Notes under the pieces: model-generated
What the model was told of the DNA's origin: nothing
What the model saw: only the letters and a program-made list of their open reading frames with translations
The model's database searches: none
Part shown: positions 1-7,744 of the stretch, piece by piece
How positions within the stretch are numbered: the stretch's first letter is position 1
Layout of the letters: every line of letters starts with the position of its first letter
Made by a program: the position numbers and the translations under genes
Assembly (NCBI GenBank): GCA_037380725.1
Contig: JARRRL010000140.1
Coordinates: 1-20,798 of the forward strand
Source: JARRRL01 sp037380725
Lineage (GTDB): Bacteria > Pseudomonadota > Gammaproteobacteria > Pseudomonadales > JANQJO01
Direction: 5' to 3'
DNA: 20,798 bases

Positions 1-425
1 GGCACCGACTCGACGACACGCGCAACAGGCGAAACGGCTTGTTGAGGCGCTGCTTGCGGCTTCAACGGTTCTTGTTCCACCGATTGGGCCGACTGATCAT
101 CACGGGACGCATCGACAGCTTGCACCGCTGTATTCGCCGCTTGATCAGCTTGCACCGGAGCATTCGGTACTTCCAGCTCAGCACCCAACAACAACAACGC
201 CGCCACTTTTTGTCCACTGGTAACAGAATCGCCTTCTTTGATATACAGTTCCGACAAAGTACCATCACGTGGTGCCACCACCTCCATGGACGCCTTATCG
301 GATTCCAATACCACCAACACATCATCTTGTTTGACCGCATCACCGGCTTTTATCGGTAACTCAATCACTTCCACTTGGTCGATATCACCCAGATCGGGGA
401 TCAAAACGGGTTCCAATGCACTCAT
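1..425 (-). CDS. aceF: Dihydrolipoamide acetyltransferase E2 of pyruvate dehydrogenase, N-terminal part
   Basis: This is the first 141 codons of the E2 core of the pyruvate dehydrogenase complex; the gene runs off the left edge of the window. Residues 1 to about 80 form a lipoyl domain, with the lipoyl-lysine motif ESDKASMEV (lysine at about residue 44). A linker rich in Ala, Gln, Val and Pro follows, as expected between lipoyl and subunit-binding domains. The ATG at 425 is the only sensible start; the ribosome site before it is weak. It lies 158 bp downstream of aceE on the same strand, so the two are very likely one operon. The number of lipoyl domains cannot be seen here. The identification is firm from the motif and the neighbour. 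Confidence 0.95.
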   Translation of the reverse strand, partial: MSALEPVLIPDLGDIDQVEVIELPIKAGDAVKQDDVLVVLESDKASMEVVAPRDGTLSELYIKEGDSVTSGQKVAALLLLGAELEVPNAPVQADQAANTAVQAVDASRDDQSAQSVEQEPLKPQAAPQQAVSPVARVVESV

Positions 426-524
426 GCTTTTTGCCCATCACGCTGATTTTACAGAATTCGTCACACCACAGGCGAGCATCACAAGGTCCCCCGCCTGCAC
501 ATTTTTTTGTTACGTCATTTTTGT

Positions 525-545
525 CACGTCATACACACGTCATAC
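525..545. repeat. Tandem 10/11-bp duplication between aceE and aceF
   Basis: CACGTCATAC occurs twice (525-534 and 536-545). A third, weaker copy (TTACGTCATTT) lies at 510-520. It is in the aceE-aceF spacer. Confidence 0.7.
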
Positions 546-583
546 TGCAACCGTCTACGTATCTGAACCGTCTAACGTGTATG

Positions 584-3250
584 TTATCGGGTTACCGGAT
601 CCGGAAGATCCACCTCAATTTCATAACGCCGCAGAGCGTCCGCCACGCGGCTGCGCCCTAAATAGCCCTTATCCGCCAACGCATTCAAAGCCGCCACAAC
701 AATAAAGTAGCGATCCACTTCAAAGTGATGTCTCAATTTTTGTCGCGTGTCACTGCGACCAAAACCATCGGTACCCAATGTCGTAAAGTGATTACGTATA
801 AAGGGTCGAATTTGATCGGCTACTAGTTTCATGTAATCACTCGAAGCCACCACCGGCACATTTTCATCCGCAAAACAGGATGTCACGTAAGGCAAACGCT
901 TCGGCTCATCGGGATGCAACATGCTCCAACGCTGAGCGGACGCGCCCTCTCGACGCAACTCACTGTAGCTCGTTACACTCCAAACATCGGCCTGTACGCC
1001 ATAACCCATCTGCAACAATTCCGCCGCCGCAATCACTTCGTTCATGATGGCGCCACTGCCCAGAATATGCACCTTCAGTCTGGAATCAAGGGGTTCTTCC
1101 GCTGCCTTAAACAAATACATGCCTCGCCGAATACCGTCTTCCGCACCAGTCGGCATCGGTGGATGTACGTAATTTTCGTTCAGTGTTGTGATGTAATAAA
1201 ACACGTTTTCTTGCTGTTCATACATCCGCCGAATGCCATCGTGGAAAATCACCGCCAACTCGTAGTTAAACGCCGGATCATACGAAACGCAATTTGGGAT
1301 CGTACTGGACAACAAATGGCTATGGCCATCCTGATGCTGAAGGCCTTCACCATTCAAAGTTGTTCGCCCCGATGTCGCACCAATTAAGAAACCACGCGCC
1401 TGACTGTCACCCGCCGCCCAGGCCAAATCACCGATACGTTGAAAACCAAACATGGAGTAATACAAATAGATCGGTACCAATGGCTTATCGTAATTGGAAT
1501 AGGAAGTCGCCGCCGCCAACCAAGAAGAAAAAGCCCCCGCTTCATTAATGCCTTCTTCGAGAATACGACCCTGCTTGTCTTCTCGATAGTACATCATCTG
1601 ACCCATGTCTTCCGGAGTGTACAACTGACCCACACAAGAATAAATCCCCAACTGACGGAACATGCCTTCCATACCAAAGGTACGCGCCTCATCCGGCACA
1701 ATTGGCACCACACGATCGCCAATTTCAGGTTGTTTCACCAGCGTGGACATCATCCGCACTAACCCCATTGTGGTCGAAAGCGCCCGATCACCACTGCCCG
1801 CCAAGTGATTCCCGAATACACCCAGTTCAGGAACGGGTAAAGCATGCGATTTCGCCCGACGAGACGGCAAGGCCCCACCCAGGGCTTGTCGTCTCTCAGT
1901 CACATACCGCGCCTCATTGCTGTTGGGCGTCGGCATGTAATAAGGCAAGCTTTCCAGCTCACGGTCCGTAAATGGCATATCAAAGCGATCTCGAAACTCC
2001 TTCAAAGACGCCATATCCAATTTCTTCAATTGGTGCGTTTTGTTTTGAGCTTCTCCGGTACCCATGCCATAACCTTTAACCGTTTTCGCCAAAATAACGG
2101 TGGGACGCCCCGTTGTTTCAACGGCGGCTTTATAAGCTGCGTACACTTTAAAGGGGTCGTGACCGCCTCGATTGAGCTTGTAAATGTCTTGATCCGAAAG
2201 ATGCGCCACCATTTGCGCCAATTCTGGATACTTACCAAAAAAATGTTCTCGGGTGTAAGCACCACCATGCGTCTTACACGCTTGGTACTCACCGTCCACC
2301 GTCTCATCCATACGTTGTTTCAGCACACCTGTTTCATCACTCGCCAACAACGGATCCCACAGTCGTCCCCAGACCACTTTTATGACATTCCATCCCGAAC
2401 CTCGGAACTGACTCTCCAACTCCTGGATGATTTTACCGTTACCCCGCACCGGACCATCCAATCGTTGCAAGTTGCAATTGACCACAAAAATCAAGTTGTC
2501 CAATTTTTCGCGACCCGCTAGACCAATTGCGCCCAGCGATTCGGGCTCATCCATCTCACCATCACCGAGAAAAGCCCACACCTTACGATCCGTCTTGGGG
2601 ATCAAACCACGATTGTGCAAGTAATTCATCAGATGGGCTTGATAAATGGCTTGTATCGGCCCCAAGCCCATGGACACCGTTGGAAATTGCCAAAAATCAG
2701 GCATCAACCATGGGTGCGGATACGAGCTGAGCCCCTTACCGTTCACCTCACGACGAAAATTGTCCATTTGTTCCTGTGTCAAACGTCCTTCCAAAAAAGC
2801 ACGTGCATATATACCTGGCGACGAATGCCCTTGAAAGAAAACCAAGTCGCCGCCGCAGGGGTGACCTGGACCACGAAAAAAGTGATTAAACCCCACATCG
2901 TAAAGGGTCGCGGAAGACGCAAACGACGCAATGTGCCCCCCCAGCTCATCATCATTTTTATTTGCACGCATCACCATGGCCATGGCGTTCCAGCGAATGA
3001 TCGAACGAATACGCCGTTCCATGAACGGATCCCCTGGATAAGCGGGCTCAAGGTCTGTCGATATCGTATTTATATAAGGTGTGTTTAGATCGGAAACGTC
3101 TACGCCTCGAACACGGGCAGAAGCATTCAATTTGGATAACAAGTAGTGTGCGCGCTGATGCCCTGACTCCCGTAAAACCGACTCAAAAGCAGCAAGCCAT
3201 TCTTGCGTTTCCTGCACATCACTGTCGTCGTAAAAACGATCATTAATCAT
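584..3250 (-). CDS. aceE: Pyruvate dehydrogenase E1 component, homodimeric type
   Basis: This 888-residue enzyme decarboxylates pyruvate with thiamine diphosphate and transfers the acetyl group to the lipoyl arm of AceF. The length is that of the single-chain E1p of gammaproteobacteria. The thiamine-diphosphate/magnesium motif begins GDGEMDEPE (about 229-237) and closes with NCN (about 258-260). The conserved QGHSSPGIYARAF block is at about 140-152. The start is the ATG at 3250, preceded by GGAGGG five bases upstream. It is followed by aceF, and lpd would be expected beyond the window edge. No pdhR regulator gene lies upstream, where ampE sits instead. An 11-bp inverted repeat (GAAAC-C-GTTTC, 3282-3292) between start and ampE could be an operator, but this is weak. 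The identification is certain. Confidence 0.98.
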   Translation of the reverse strand: MINDRFYDDSDVQETQEWLAAFESVLRESGHQRAHYLLSKLNASARVRGVDVSDLNTPYINTISTDLEPAYPGDPFMERRIRSIIRWNAMAMVMRANKNDDELGGHIASFASSATLYDVGFNHFFRGPGHPCGGDLVFFQGHSSPGIYARAFLEGRLTQEQMDNFRREVNGKGLSSYPHPWLMPDFWQFPTVSMGLGPIQAIYQAHLMNYLHNRGLIPKTDRKVWAFLGDGEMDEPESLGAIGLAGREKLDNLIFVVNCNLQRLDGPVRGNGKIIQELESQFRGSGWNVIKVVWGRLWDPLLASDETGVLKQRMDETVDGEYQACKTHGGAYTREHFFGKYPELAQMVAHLSDQDIYKLNRGGHDPFKVYAAYKAAVETTGRPTVILAKTVKGYGMGTGEAQNKTHQLKKLDMASLKEFRDRFDMPFTDRELESLPYYMPTPNSNEARYVTERRQALGGALPSRRAKSHALPVPELGVFGNHLAGSGDRALSTTMGLVRMMSTLVKQPEIGDRVVPIVPDEARTFGMEGMFRQLGIYSCVGQLYTPEDMGQMMYYREDKQGRILEEGINEAGAFSSWLAAATSYSNYDKPLVPIYLYYSMFGFQRIGDLAWAAGDSQARGFLIGATSGRTTLNGEGLQHQDGHSHLLSSTIPNCVSYDPAFNYELAVIFHDGIRRMYEQQENVFYYITTLNENYVHPPMPTGAEDGIRRGMYLFKAAEEPLDSRLKVHILGSGAIMNEVIAAAELLQMGYGVQADVWSVTSYSELRREGASAQRWSMLHPDEPKRLPYVTSCFADENVPVVASSDYMKLVADQIRPFIRNHFTTLGTDGFGRSDTRQKLRHHFEVDRYFIVVAALNALADKGYLGRSRVADALRRYEIEVDLPDPVTR

Positions 3251-3392
3251 CCAAACCCTCCACTACGATACTGTATTCAACGAAACCGTTTCAACCAAAA
3301 CGAAATGGGACACACAAAACTGTGCGACATCATACATGACTGAGCCACATTTCACTCGCGGTATGACAAAAAATATCTGATTTAAACCACTT

Positions 3393-3418
3393 AAGTCGCA
3401 CCCACTGAAAGTCGCACC
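3393..3418. repeat. 10-bp direct repeat upstream of aceE
   Basis: AAGTCGCACC occurs at 3393-3402 and 3409-3418, a 16-bp period, in the ampE-aceE spacer just beyond the ampE stop. Confidence 0.6.
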
Positions 3419-3426
3419 ACGAGCGC

Positions 3427-4446
3427 TCAGTAAAATACGATCGACAACAAGGCCACCCCACCCAACCACAGCAAGAGCACTTTTTTTAAGGCCGCGTGCA
3501 TACTCGTAAAGTCTTCACAAGGCCACACCACCGCTGCGGAACCGGGTTGTCGCAGATCGTGCGGCTGAGCCCGCTGCGACCACACCAAACGCAGGGTTGC
3601 CAACATCACTTCTGGCACCCCTTGCTCAGCAAGCTTGACCGTTACCCACCACTGTCGAATCGGTGTTTTGTCCTCTCGAAGCACCAAAAACAAGGTTAAT
3701 GAAAACAACCGTGTTGGCACCCACGCCACCCAATGCATCGCGGAACTCACACGTCGTACTAAGCCTTGGCTCACGGTATCGGCGCTCAACACCGCCAAGG
3801 CAATGGCAATGAGTACGGCAGCCAAAGGACCCAAACACACGAACCAAAACAACACCACAAACAAGTGCAGCGTTGTGTGCACCAATCCGTCCGTTAAGAT
3901 TGCTTTTCGTAGAGCAGGCAGACGCTTCGGAGCCGGTCGCTCAAACAGCCACTCATACAGCGCGTGCGGTGAAGGCCTGTCACTTGCCGCCCCTTGCGTT
4001 GGCGTATTGGCGCCTTCAAGCATATTCAAATTTGAAAAAGACACATCACCAAATCGGCACACACCATCCACATAACGATATCCATCACAGGACAGCGCAA
4101 AACTGACCACCGTGACGACAAAGGCACCCAAACCCCACAGTAAATTCGAACCACTTTCCCAGAGCACCACAAAAATCAACACCGGCGGCAAAAATATCAA
4201 CGCCATCTGCGCCGGTTCGGAGCATTGTTGAAACCACACCCAGGTCCGAAATGGCTCCAAGTACGCCGCCCAGACACCGCGTGACGGTCTACTCCCTTCT
4301 TCCAGATTAGAAGCATGCAACACCGCTGCACTTGACGTTGGCCCCCACATCGACTCCATCAGTGCACTTGTCGAAAGCGCCCCCATCGAAACAACGCCTG
4401 CAAATACGTGCCACCCCAAACCCAGCAGTATGGCAATAAATATCAT
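3427..4446 (-). CDS. ampE: AmpE-like inner-membrane protein
   Basis: A multi-spanning membrane protein of 339 residues belonging to the AmpE family (related to CobD/CbiB membrane proteins), which in enterobacteria and Pseudomonas accompanies AmpD and is linked to beta-lactamase signalling; its biochemical activity is not settled. The recognisable parts are the N-terminal helix MIFIAILLGL, a pair of central helices, the FW...LGPLAAVL segment, and the HWVAWVPTRLFSLTLFLV segment that matches the family's 'W.P.RL..LTF' region. It is longer than the usual roughly 280 residues, with extra loop sequence. I prefer the ATG at 4446, because GGAGAAG lies nine bases upstream; the GTG at 4461 would start inside that site. 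It sits 197 bp downstream of ampD rather than overlapping it. Confidence rests partly on the ampD neighbour. Confidence 0.85.
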   Translation of the reverse strand: MIFIAILLGLGWHVFAGVVSMGALSTSALMESMWGPTSSAAVLHASNLEEGSRPSRGVWAAYLEPFRTWVWFQQCSEPAQMALIFLPPVLIFVVLWESGSNLLWGLGAFVVTVVSFALSCDGYRYVDGVCRFGDVSFSNLNMLEGANTPTQGAASDRPSPHALYEWLFERPAPKRLPALRKAILTDGLVHTTLHLFVVLFWFVCLGPLAAVLIAIALAVLSADTVSQGLVRRVSSAMHWVAWVPTRLFSLTLFLVLREDKTPIRQWWVTVKLAEQGVPEVMLATLRLVWSQRAQPHDLRQPGSAAVVWPCEDFTSMHAALKKVLLLWLGGVALLSIVFY

Positions 4447-4552
4447 GAATGACTTCTCCACAAAAAATGTTCAAAATACCGTCTCGAAATACCACCACCT
4501 TAGTACTTTAATACTTAGTTATTCAATCACTTATTACCAAACAAGCGTCTAA

Positions 4553-4576
4553 GTTGCAGCAGAGGTTGCAGCAGAG
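4553..4576. repeat. Perfect 12-bp tandem duplication between ampD and ampE
   Basis: GTTGCAGCAGAG is repeated head to tail at 4553-4564 and 4565-4576. A separate near-repeat, TGAACGACCA, lies at 4624-4633 and 4650-4659 next to the ampD stop. Confidence 0.85.
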
Positions 4577-4643
4577 TTTGTAGCGCTTTTAAGAAACAGA
4601 TTTCATCCATACCGGTATCACGATGAACGACCACAATGAACAA

Positions 4644-5246
4644 TCATGGTGAACGACCATCATCAGCAGCGCCCACAGTGATACCAAATTCCCGTAGTTT
4701 TTGCCAGTCAAAAGCAGGTCCAGGGTCCGTTTTTCGACTTGGCGCTATATCACAGTGGCCCACCACCGGGTGAAGCGCGGTGGCCGGATACTGCGCCTGC
4801 AACGCCGCAATCACACGGGCTAGAACCACATACTGAGCAGAGGTATACGGTGTGTTATCTTCACCCGCTAACTCAATACCCACCGAAAAATCATTACACG
4901 CCGCCCGTCCTTCAAAAACCGATTCACCCGCGTGCCATGCACGCCGATGAAACGGCACAAACTGAACCACTCCGCCATCACGTGCGATATACACATGACT
5001 GGACACCTTCAAATCAGCAATTTCCGAAAAGAACGGGTGCGCCTGAATCGCTAAGCGATTACAGAAAAAATCCTCAACCCATTGCCCCTCAAACTCGCCA
5101 GGTGGCAAACTGATACAATGGACAACAATTAAACTGATGTCCGCTGGATCTGGACGCTCATCACAATTGGGGGACAACACACGACGCGCCCGCGAAAGCC
5201 AGTGCGCACGAATTGGCCAGTCCAGACCAGTTATTCCTTGATTCAT
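4644..5246 (-). CDS. ampD: 1,6-anhydro-N-acetylmuramyl-L-alanine amidase
   Basis: A cytosolic zinc amidase of 200 residues that removes the peptide from anhydromuropeptides during murein recycling and so controls AmpR-type signalling. The family's metal ligands and catalytic residues are visible: VVH (His43), the VGIELAG block (Glu125), and GHCDIAPSRKTDPGPAFDW (His164, Lys172, Asp174). The cysteine after His43 is a small variation from the more usual VIH-x pattern. It starts at the ATG at 5246, with GAGGTGA about ten bases upstream. It is divergent from the retropepsin-like gene and leads into ampE. The C-terminal AADDGRSP tail is short and unconserved. The identification is firm. Confidence 0.96.
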   Translation of the reverse strand: MNQGITGLDWPIRAHWLSRARRVLSPNCDERPDPADISLIVVHCISLPPGEFEGQWVEDFFCNRLAIQAHPFFSEIADLKVSSHVYIARDGGVVQFVPFHRRAWHAGESVFEGRAACNDFSVGIELAGEDNTPYTSAQYVVLARVIAALQAQYPATALHPVVGHCDIAPSRKTDPGPAFDWQKLREFGITVGAADDGRSP

Positions 5247-5289
5247 AATCCAATTTTCACCTCAAAAACGTCTTCTCAGCAGCCCGCCT

Positions 5290-5343
5290 CCCAGCTCAGG
5301 CCCAGCTCAGGCCCAGCTCAAACCCAGCCAAATCCAGCTCAGA
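5290..5343. repeat. 11-bp tandem repeat in the divergent ampD/retropepsin spacer
   Basis: CCCAGCTCAGG is repeated perfectly twice (5290-5300, 5301-5311), then decays over two to three further copies to 5343. It lies in the 197-bp region that must hold the promoters of both divergent genes. I saw no convincing operator there. Confidence 0.8.
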
Positions 5344-5443
5344 TATAGCCTAAACCTCGTTACCGAGCGACCACTGACACTTACACGGGTTTCAGTAAAG
5401 ATGATGATGGAAATGGTGATGAAAAATTGGTAGCACAGGCACT

Positions 5444-5956
5444 ATGAAAAACAGTAGCGGAATCCGTAGTCAGCTGATGATGTTCTTAGCATGGTGCGGC
5501 CTCACACTGCTGGCGGCGCACATTTATCACCGTTGGCTATTGGAACAATATAACCCAAACATCACCCCCACGTTTCACCAGTATCGTTCCGGCACCAAAG
5601 AGGTTGTCTTGGAACGCAACCACTATGGACATTACATCAGTTCCGGCTCCATTAATAACATAAATGTGGTGTTCTTACTGGACACAGGCTCCACCCAAGT
5701 GGCTATTCCAGGCCACATTGCACAAACATTAAACCTAGACTTCGGCGAAAAACAAGCCACCGGAACCGCCAATGGAACCATTTGGGTATACAATACGATC
5801 TTGGAAACCTTGAAAATTGGTAACATTGAGATGCACAATGTCTCCGCTTCCATTAACCCGCATATGGAGGAATCGGAAGTCTTACTGGGCATGAGCGCCT
5901 TGAAACATCTGGACTTTTCACAACGCGGTAATTTGCTAACCTTGCACCAAAACTAA
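5444..5956 (+). CDS. Membrane-anchored retropepsin-like aspartic protease (clan AA, TIGR02281 type)
   Basis: A 170-residue protein with one N-terminal membrane helix (about residues 10-27) and a single retropepsin-like domain. The catalytic motif LLDTGST places the active aspartate at residue 80, and the VLLGMSALKHLDF segment (147-158) matches the second conserved block of this bacterial family. Like retroviral proteases, such single-domain enzymes are expected to act as dimers; the natural substrates are unknown. The domain should face the periplasm. The ATG at 5444 has only a weak ribosome site. The position between ampD and nadC is the same as in Pseudomonas-like genomes, which supports a housekeeping role. 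The stop codon lies inside the first copy of a 13-bp triplicate. Confidence 0.88.
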   Translation: MKNSSGIRSQLMMFLAWCGLTLLAAHIYHRWLLEQYNPNITPTFHQYRSGTKEVVLERNHYGHYISSGSINNINVVFLLDTGSTQVAIPGHIAQTLNLDFGEKQATGTANGTIWVYNTILETLKIGNIEMHNVSASINPHMEESEVLLGMSALKHLDFSQRGNLLTLHQN

Positions 5957-5991
5957 GCTACAAAACTCAGCTACAAAACTCAGCTACAAAA
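5953..5991. repeat. 13-bp triplicate overlapping the retropepsin stop codon
   Basis: The copies are CTAAGCTACAAAA (5953-5965) and two copies of CTCAGCTACAAAA (5966-5978, 5979-5991). The first copy contains the TAA stop; the next two have TCA at the same place, so the duplication extends from the gene end into the spacer. Confidence 0.85.
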
Positions 5992-6032
5992 AAGTAAGCG
6001 CCACGGCTCATCGAAGCCCGTTGCTGCTGCAT

Positions 6033-6069
6033 CGTCAACTCAACACTCGCCGTCAAACTCAACACCCGA
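6033..6069. repeat. 18/19-bp imperfect tandem duplication before nadC
   Basis: CGTCAACTCAACACTCGC (6033-6050) is followed directly by CGTCAAACTCAACACCCGA (6051-6069), ending in the nadC ribosome-binding region. Confidence 0.75.
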
Positions 6070-6081
6070 AGGAACGAATTT

Positions 6082-6810
6082 GTGAGTGAAACACCTGCTT
6101 GGCACAAGACAACATTAGCCCCTCCATCGACAGCCACTTACCCCTTACCGCCTCCGCCCCCGGATCTCCAACAGCAGGTGCGCCACGCCCTAACAGAAGA
6201 CATCGGCAGTGGCGATGTGACCGCTCAATTGATACCCGAGCACCGTCAGGCCACCGCTCATTTACGACTCCGTGAACCCGCTGTACTGTGCGGACAAGCG
6301 TGGGCCAACGCGGTGTTCGCTGCAGTTGATCCTAACCTTTCGGTACACTGGCTCTGCGCAGAAGGTGATTGGCTCGAAGCGGATTGTACGGTACTGGAAC
6401 TGCACGGTAACGCGCGCTCGATTTTGACTGCGGAACGATCCGCGATCAATTTCCTGCAAACATTATCGGGCACTGCCACAACCACACGCCGCTGGGCGTC
6501 GCACCTTGCATCCACATCAACACAACTCCTCGACACCCGCAAGACCATCCCCGGTCTGCGCACGGCGCAAAAATACGCCGTTGCCGTAGGCGGTGGCAAA
6601 AATCATCGTCAGGGCTTGTTTGATGCTTTTCTCATCAAAGAAAACCACATCATCGCTGCGGGCAGCCTTCGAGCCGCCATCACCGCCGCGCAAGAACCCG
6701 AATCGGATCTGTTGCGAATCGCACAAACTGGCGTAGACTTTATATCAGTAGGCGCTTTAACGAAAAACCTACAATCGATCGATTTTTCTTTACGTTTTTC
6801 ATTAAGGTGA
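6082..6810 (+). CDS. nadC: Nicotinate-nucleotide pyrophosphorylase with a large internal deletion
   Basis: NadC converts quinolinate and PRPP to nicotinate mononucleotide in de novo NAD synthesis. The family is clear: TEDIGSGDVTA (38-48), the DTRKTIPGLR lysine block (151-160), KYAVAVGGGKNHR, AFLIKENHI, and the C-terminal TGVDFISVGALTK. The protein is only 242 residues, although its N-terminus is about 20 residues longer than usual. Between AAITAAQ (about 204) and LLRIAQTGVDF (about 210) it lacks roughly 55 residues that in E. coli NadC carry the EVEVEN glutamate, the LDN aspartate and the glycine-containing phosphate loop. The reading frame is kept. If real, the enzyme should be inactive. The start is a GTG at 6082 with AAGGAA upstream. 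The family call is certain; function is doubtful. Confidence 0.93.
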   Translation: MSETPAWHKTTLAPPSTATYPLPPPPPDLQQQVRHALTEDIGSGDVTAQLIPEHRQATAHLRLREPAVLCGQAWANAVFAAVDPNLSVHWLCAEGDWLEADCTVLELHGNARSILTAERSAINFLQTLSGTATTTRRWASHLASTSTQLLDTRKTIPGLRTAQKYAVAVGGGKNHRQGLFDAFLIKENHIIAAGSLRAAITAAQEPESDLLRIAQTGVDFISVGALTKNLQSIDFSLRFSLR

Positions 6811-6836
6811 TCGATAAAACGCGATCGATAAACGGC
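6809..6836. repeat. 14-bp tandem duplication overlapping the nadC stop
   Basis: GATCGATAAAACGC (6809-6822) is followed by GATCGATAAACGGC (6823-6836). The nadC TGA (6808-6810) runs into the first copy. Confidence 0.8.
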
Positions 6837-6874
6837 GCCACCAGCCAACACCTTGAACTGGATGCCGGTCAAAG

Positions 6875-7696
6875 ATGCTTGCTACGAATTCGCCGAACAC
6901 TCCCACCAATACGGCTTTACCAGCGCACACCGCAACGCGTTCAGTCAAACGGATACGCTTGAACGCGTTTTTGACTCACCTCGCCATCAGCATCATGATC
7001 GCATGTGGCTTGCTCTACATGCTGACACAACACTGGTATCCGAGTTTCTACTTCGAAATTGATGGCGGCTGGGACGGTTTGCAACTTATTTTGGGCTGCG
7101 ACATCATCTTGGGCCCCTGCTTAACACTGATACTGTTTAAACCGGGCAAAAAAGGTCTGTGGTTCGACATGACGATGGTGGGCATCGTACAAACCGTTGC
7201 GCTCAGTGTAGGCACCTGGATTGTTTACCAAGAACGCCCGCTTGCCATTGCTTTTACCGACCACGCCTTTTTTATGGTAGGTAACGCCACCTACCAATTC
7301 GTGGGCCAACCCGTACCGGATCTCGACGCCTTTCCTGGTCCTTACCCCAAAGCCATATTCATTGATCTACCGGATGACCCACACGAACGCAAAATTTTAC
7401 GCCTACAGCAAGGACGAGACGGCCCCTTGCACGCCGACGCAACGCGATACCGACCCATGGCGCAACACACCGACACCGTACTCGCGTGGGGCGCACAGCG
7501 CATTGAAGACGTGTTAGCCCAGAATCCGGCAGGTGAAACAGAAATCAACGCATGGCTCACTCGCAAGGGACGGACACGCGAAAACACACGCCTGATTCCC
7601 ATTACCGCACGTTCCGCCTGGCGCTACATTTACGTTGACGCCATGACTGCAGAGCGATTAGGTGTGACGTCATCCGCACTAACGCCGCCTTTTTAA
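6875..7696 (+). CDS. TfpX/TfpZ family type IV pilin accessory protein
   Basis: A 273-residue inner-membrane protein of the TfpX/TfpZ (FimB-like) family, whose members help assemble or stabilise particular type IV pilin alleles. Residues 34-51 (HLAIS...WYP), 69-88 (a GCDIILGPCLTLILF helix) and 99-118 (MTMVGIVQTVALSVGTW) are three membrane segments in the family order. The GPCLTLILFKPGKKGLWFD block is the typical signature. The C-terminal half is soluble and ends with the family's 'ARSAWRYIYVDAMTAE' region. The ATG at 6875 is preceded by GGTCAAAG; the first 28 residues are unlike the family and may not all be translated, but no other good start precedes the first helix. In related genomes pilA lies next to nadC, but no pilin gene is visible here. 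Confidence 0.85.
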   Translation: MLATNSPNTPTNTALPAHTATRSVKRIRLNAFLTHLAISIMIACGLLYMLTQHWYPSFYFEIDGGWDGLQLILGCDIILGPCLTLILFKPGKKGLWFDMTMVGIVQTVALSVGTWIVYQERPLAIAFTDHAFFMVGNATYQFVGQPVPDLDAFPGPYPKAIFIDLPDDPHERKILRLQQGRDGPLHADATRYRPMAQHTDTVLAWGAQRIEDVLAQNPAGETEINAWLTRKGRTRENTRLIPITARSAWRYIYVDAMTAERLGVTSSALTPPF

Positions 7697-7710
7697 TTTT
7701 TACTCAACAC

Positions 7711-7744
7711 GCGCTACTCATCAAAACGCGTTACTCATCAAAAC
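7711..7744. repeat. 17-bp tandem duplication overlapping the flhB stop
   Basis: GCGCTACTCATCAAAAC (7711-7727) and GCGTTACTCATCAAAAC (7728-7744) differ at one base. The second copy encodes the last residues and the TAA stop of flhB on the minus strand. The duplication fills most of the 34-bp convergent spacer. Confidence 0.9.

Noticed and set aside
1844..2521. 225-codon plus-strand open frame
   Set aside because: It lies wholly opposite aceE, whose protein is fully conserved; it is a shadow frame with no family features.
3282..3292. Inverted repeat GAAAC-C-GTTTC upstream of aceE as a PdhR or Cra operator
   Set aside because: It does not match the PdhR consensus and has one central base too many for a Cra/LacI-type site; too short to claim.
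5290..5343. CRISPR array
   Set aside because: The units are contiguous 11-bp copies without unique spacers, and no cas genes are present.
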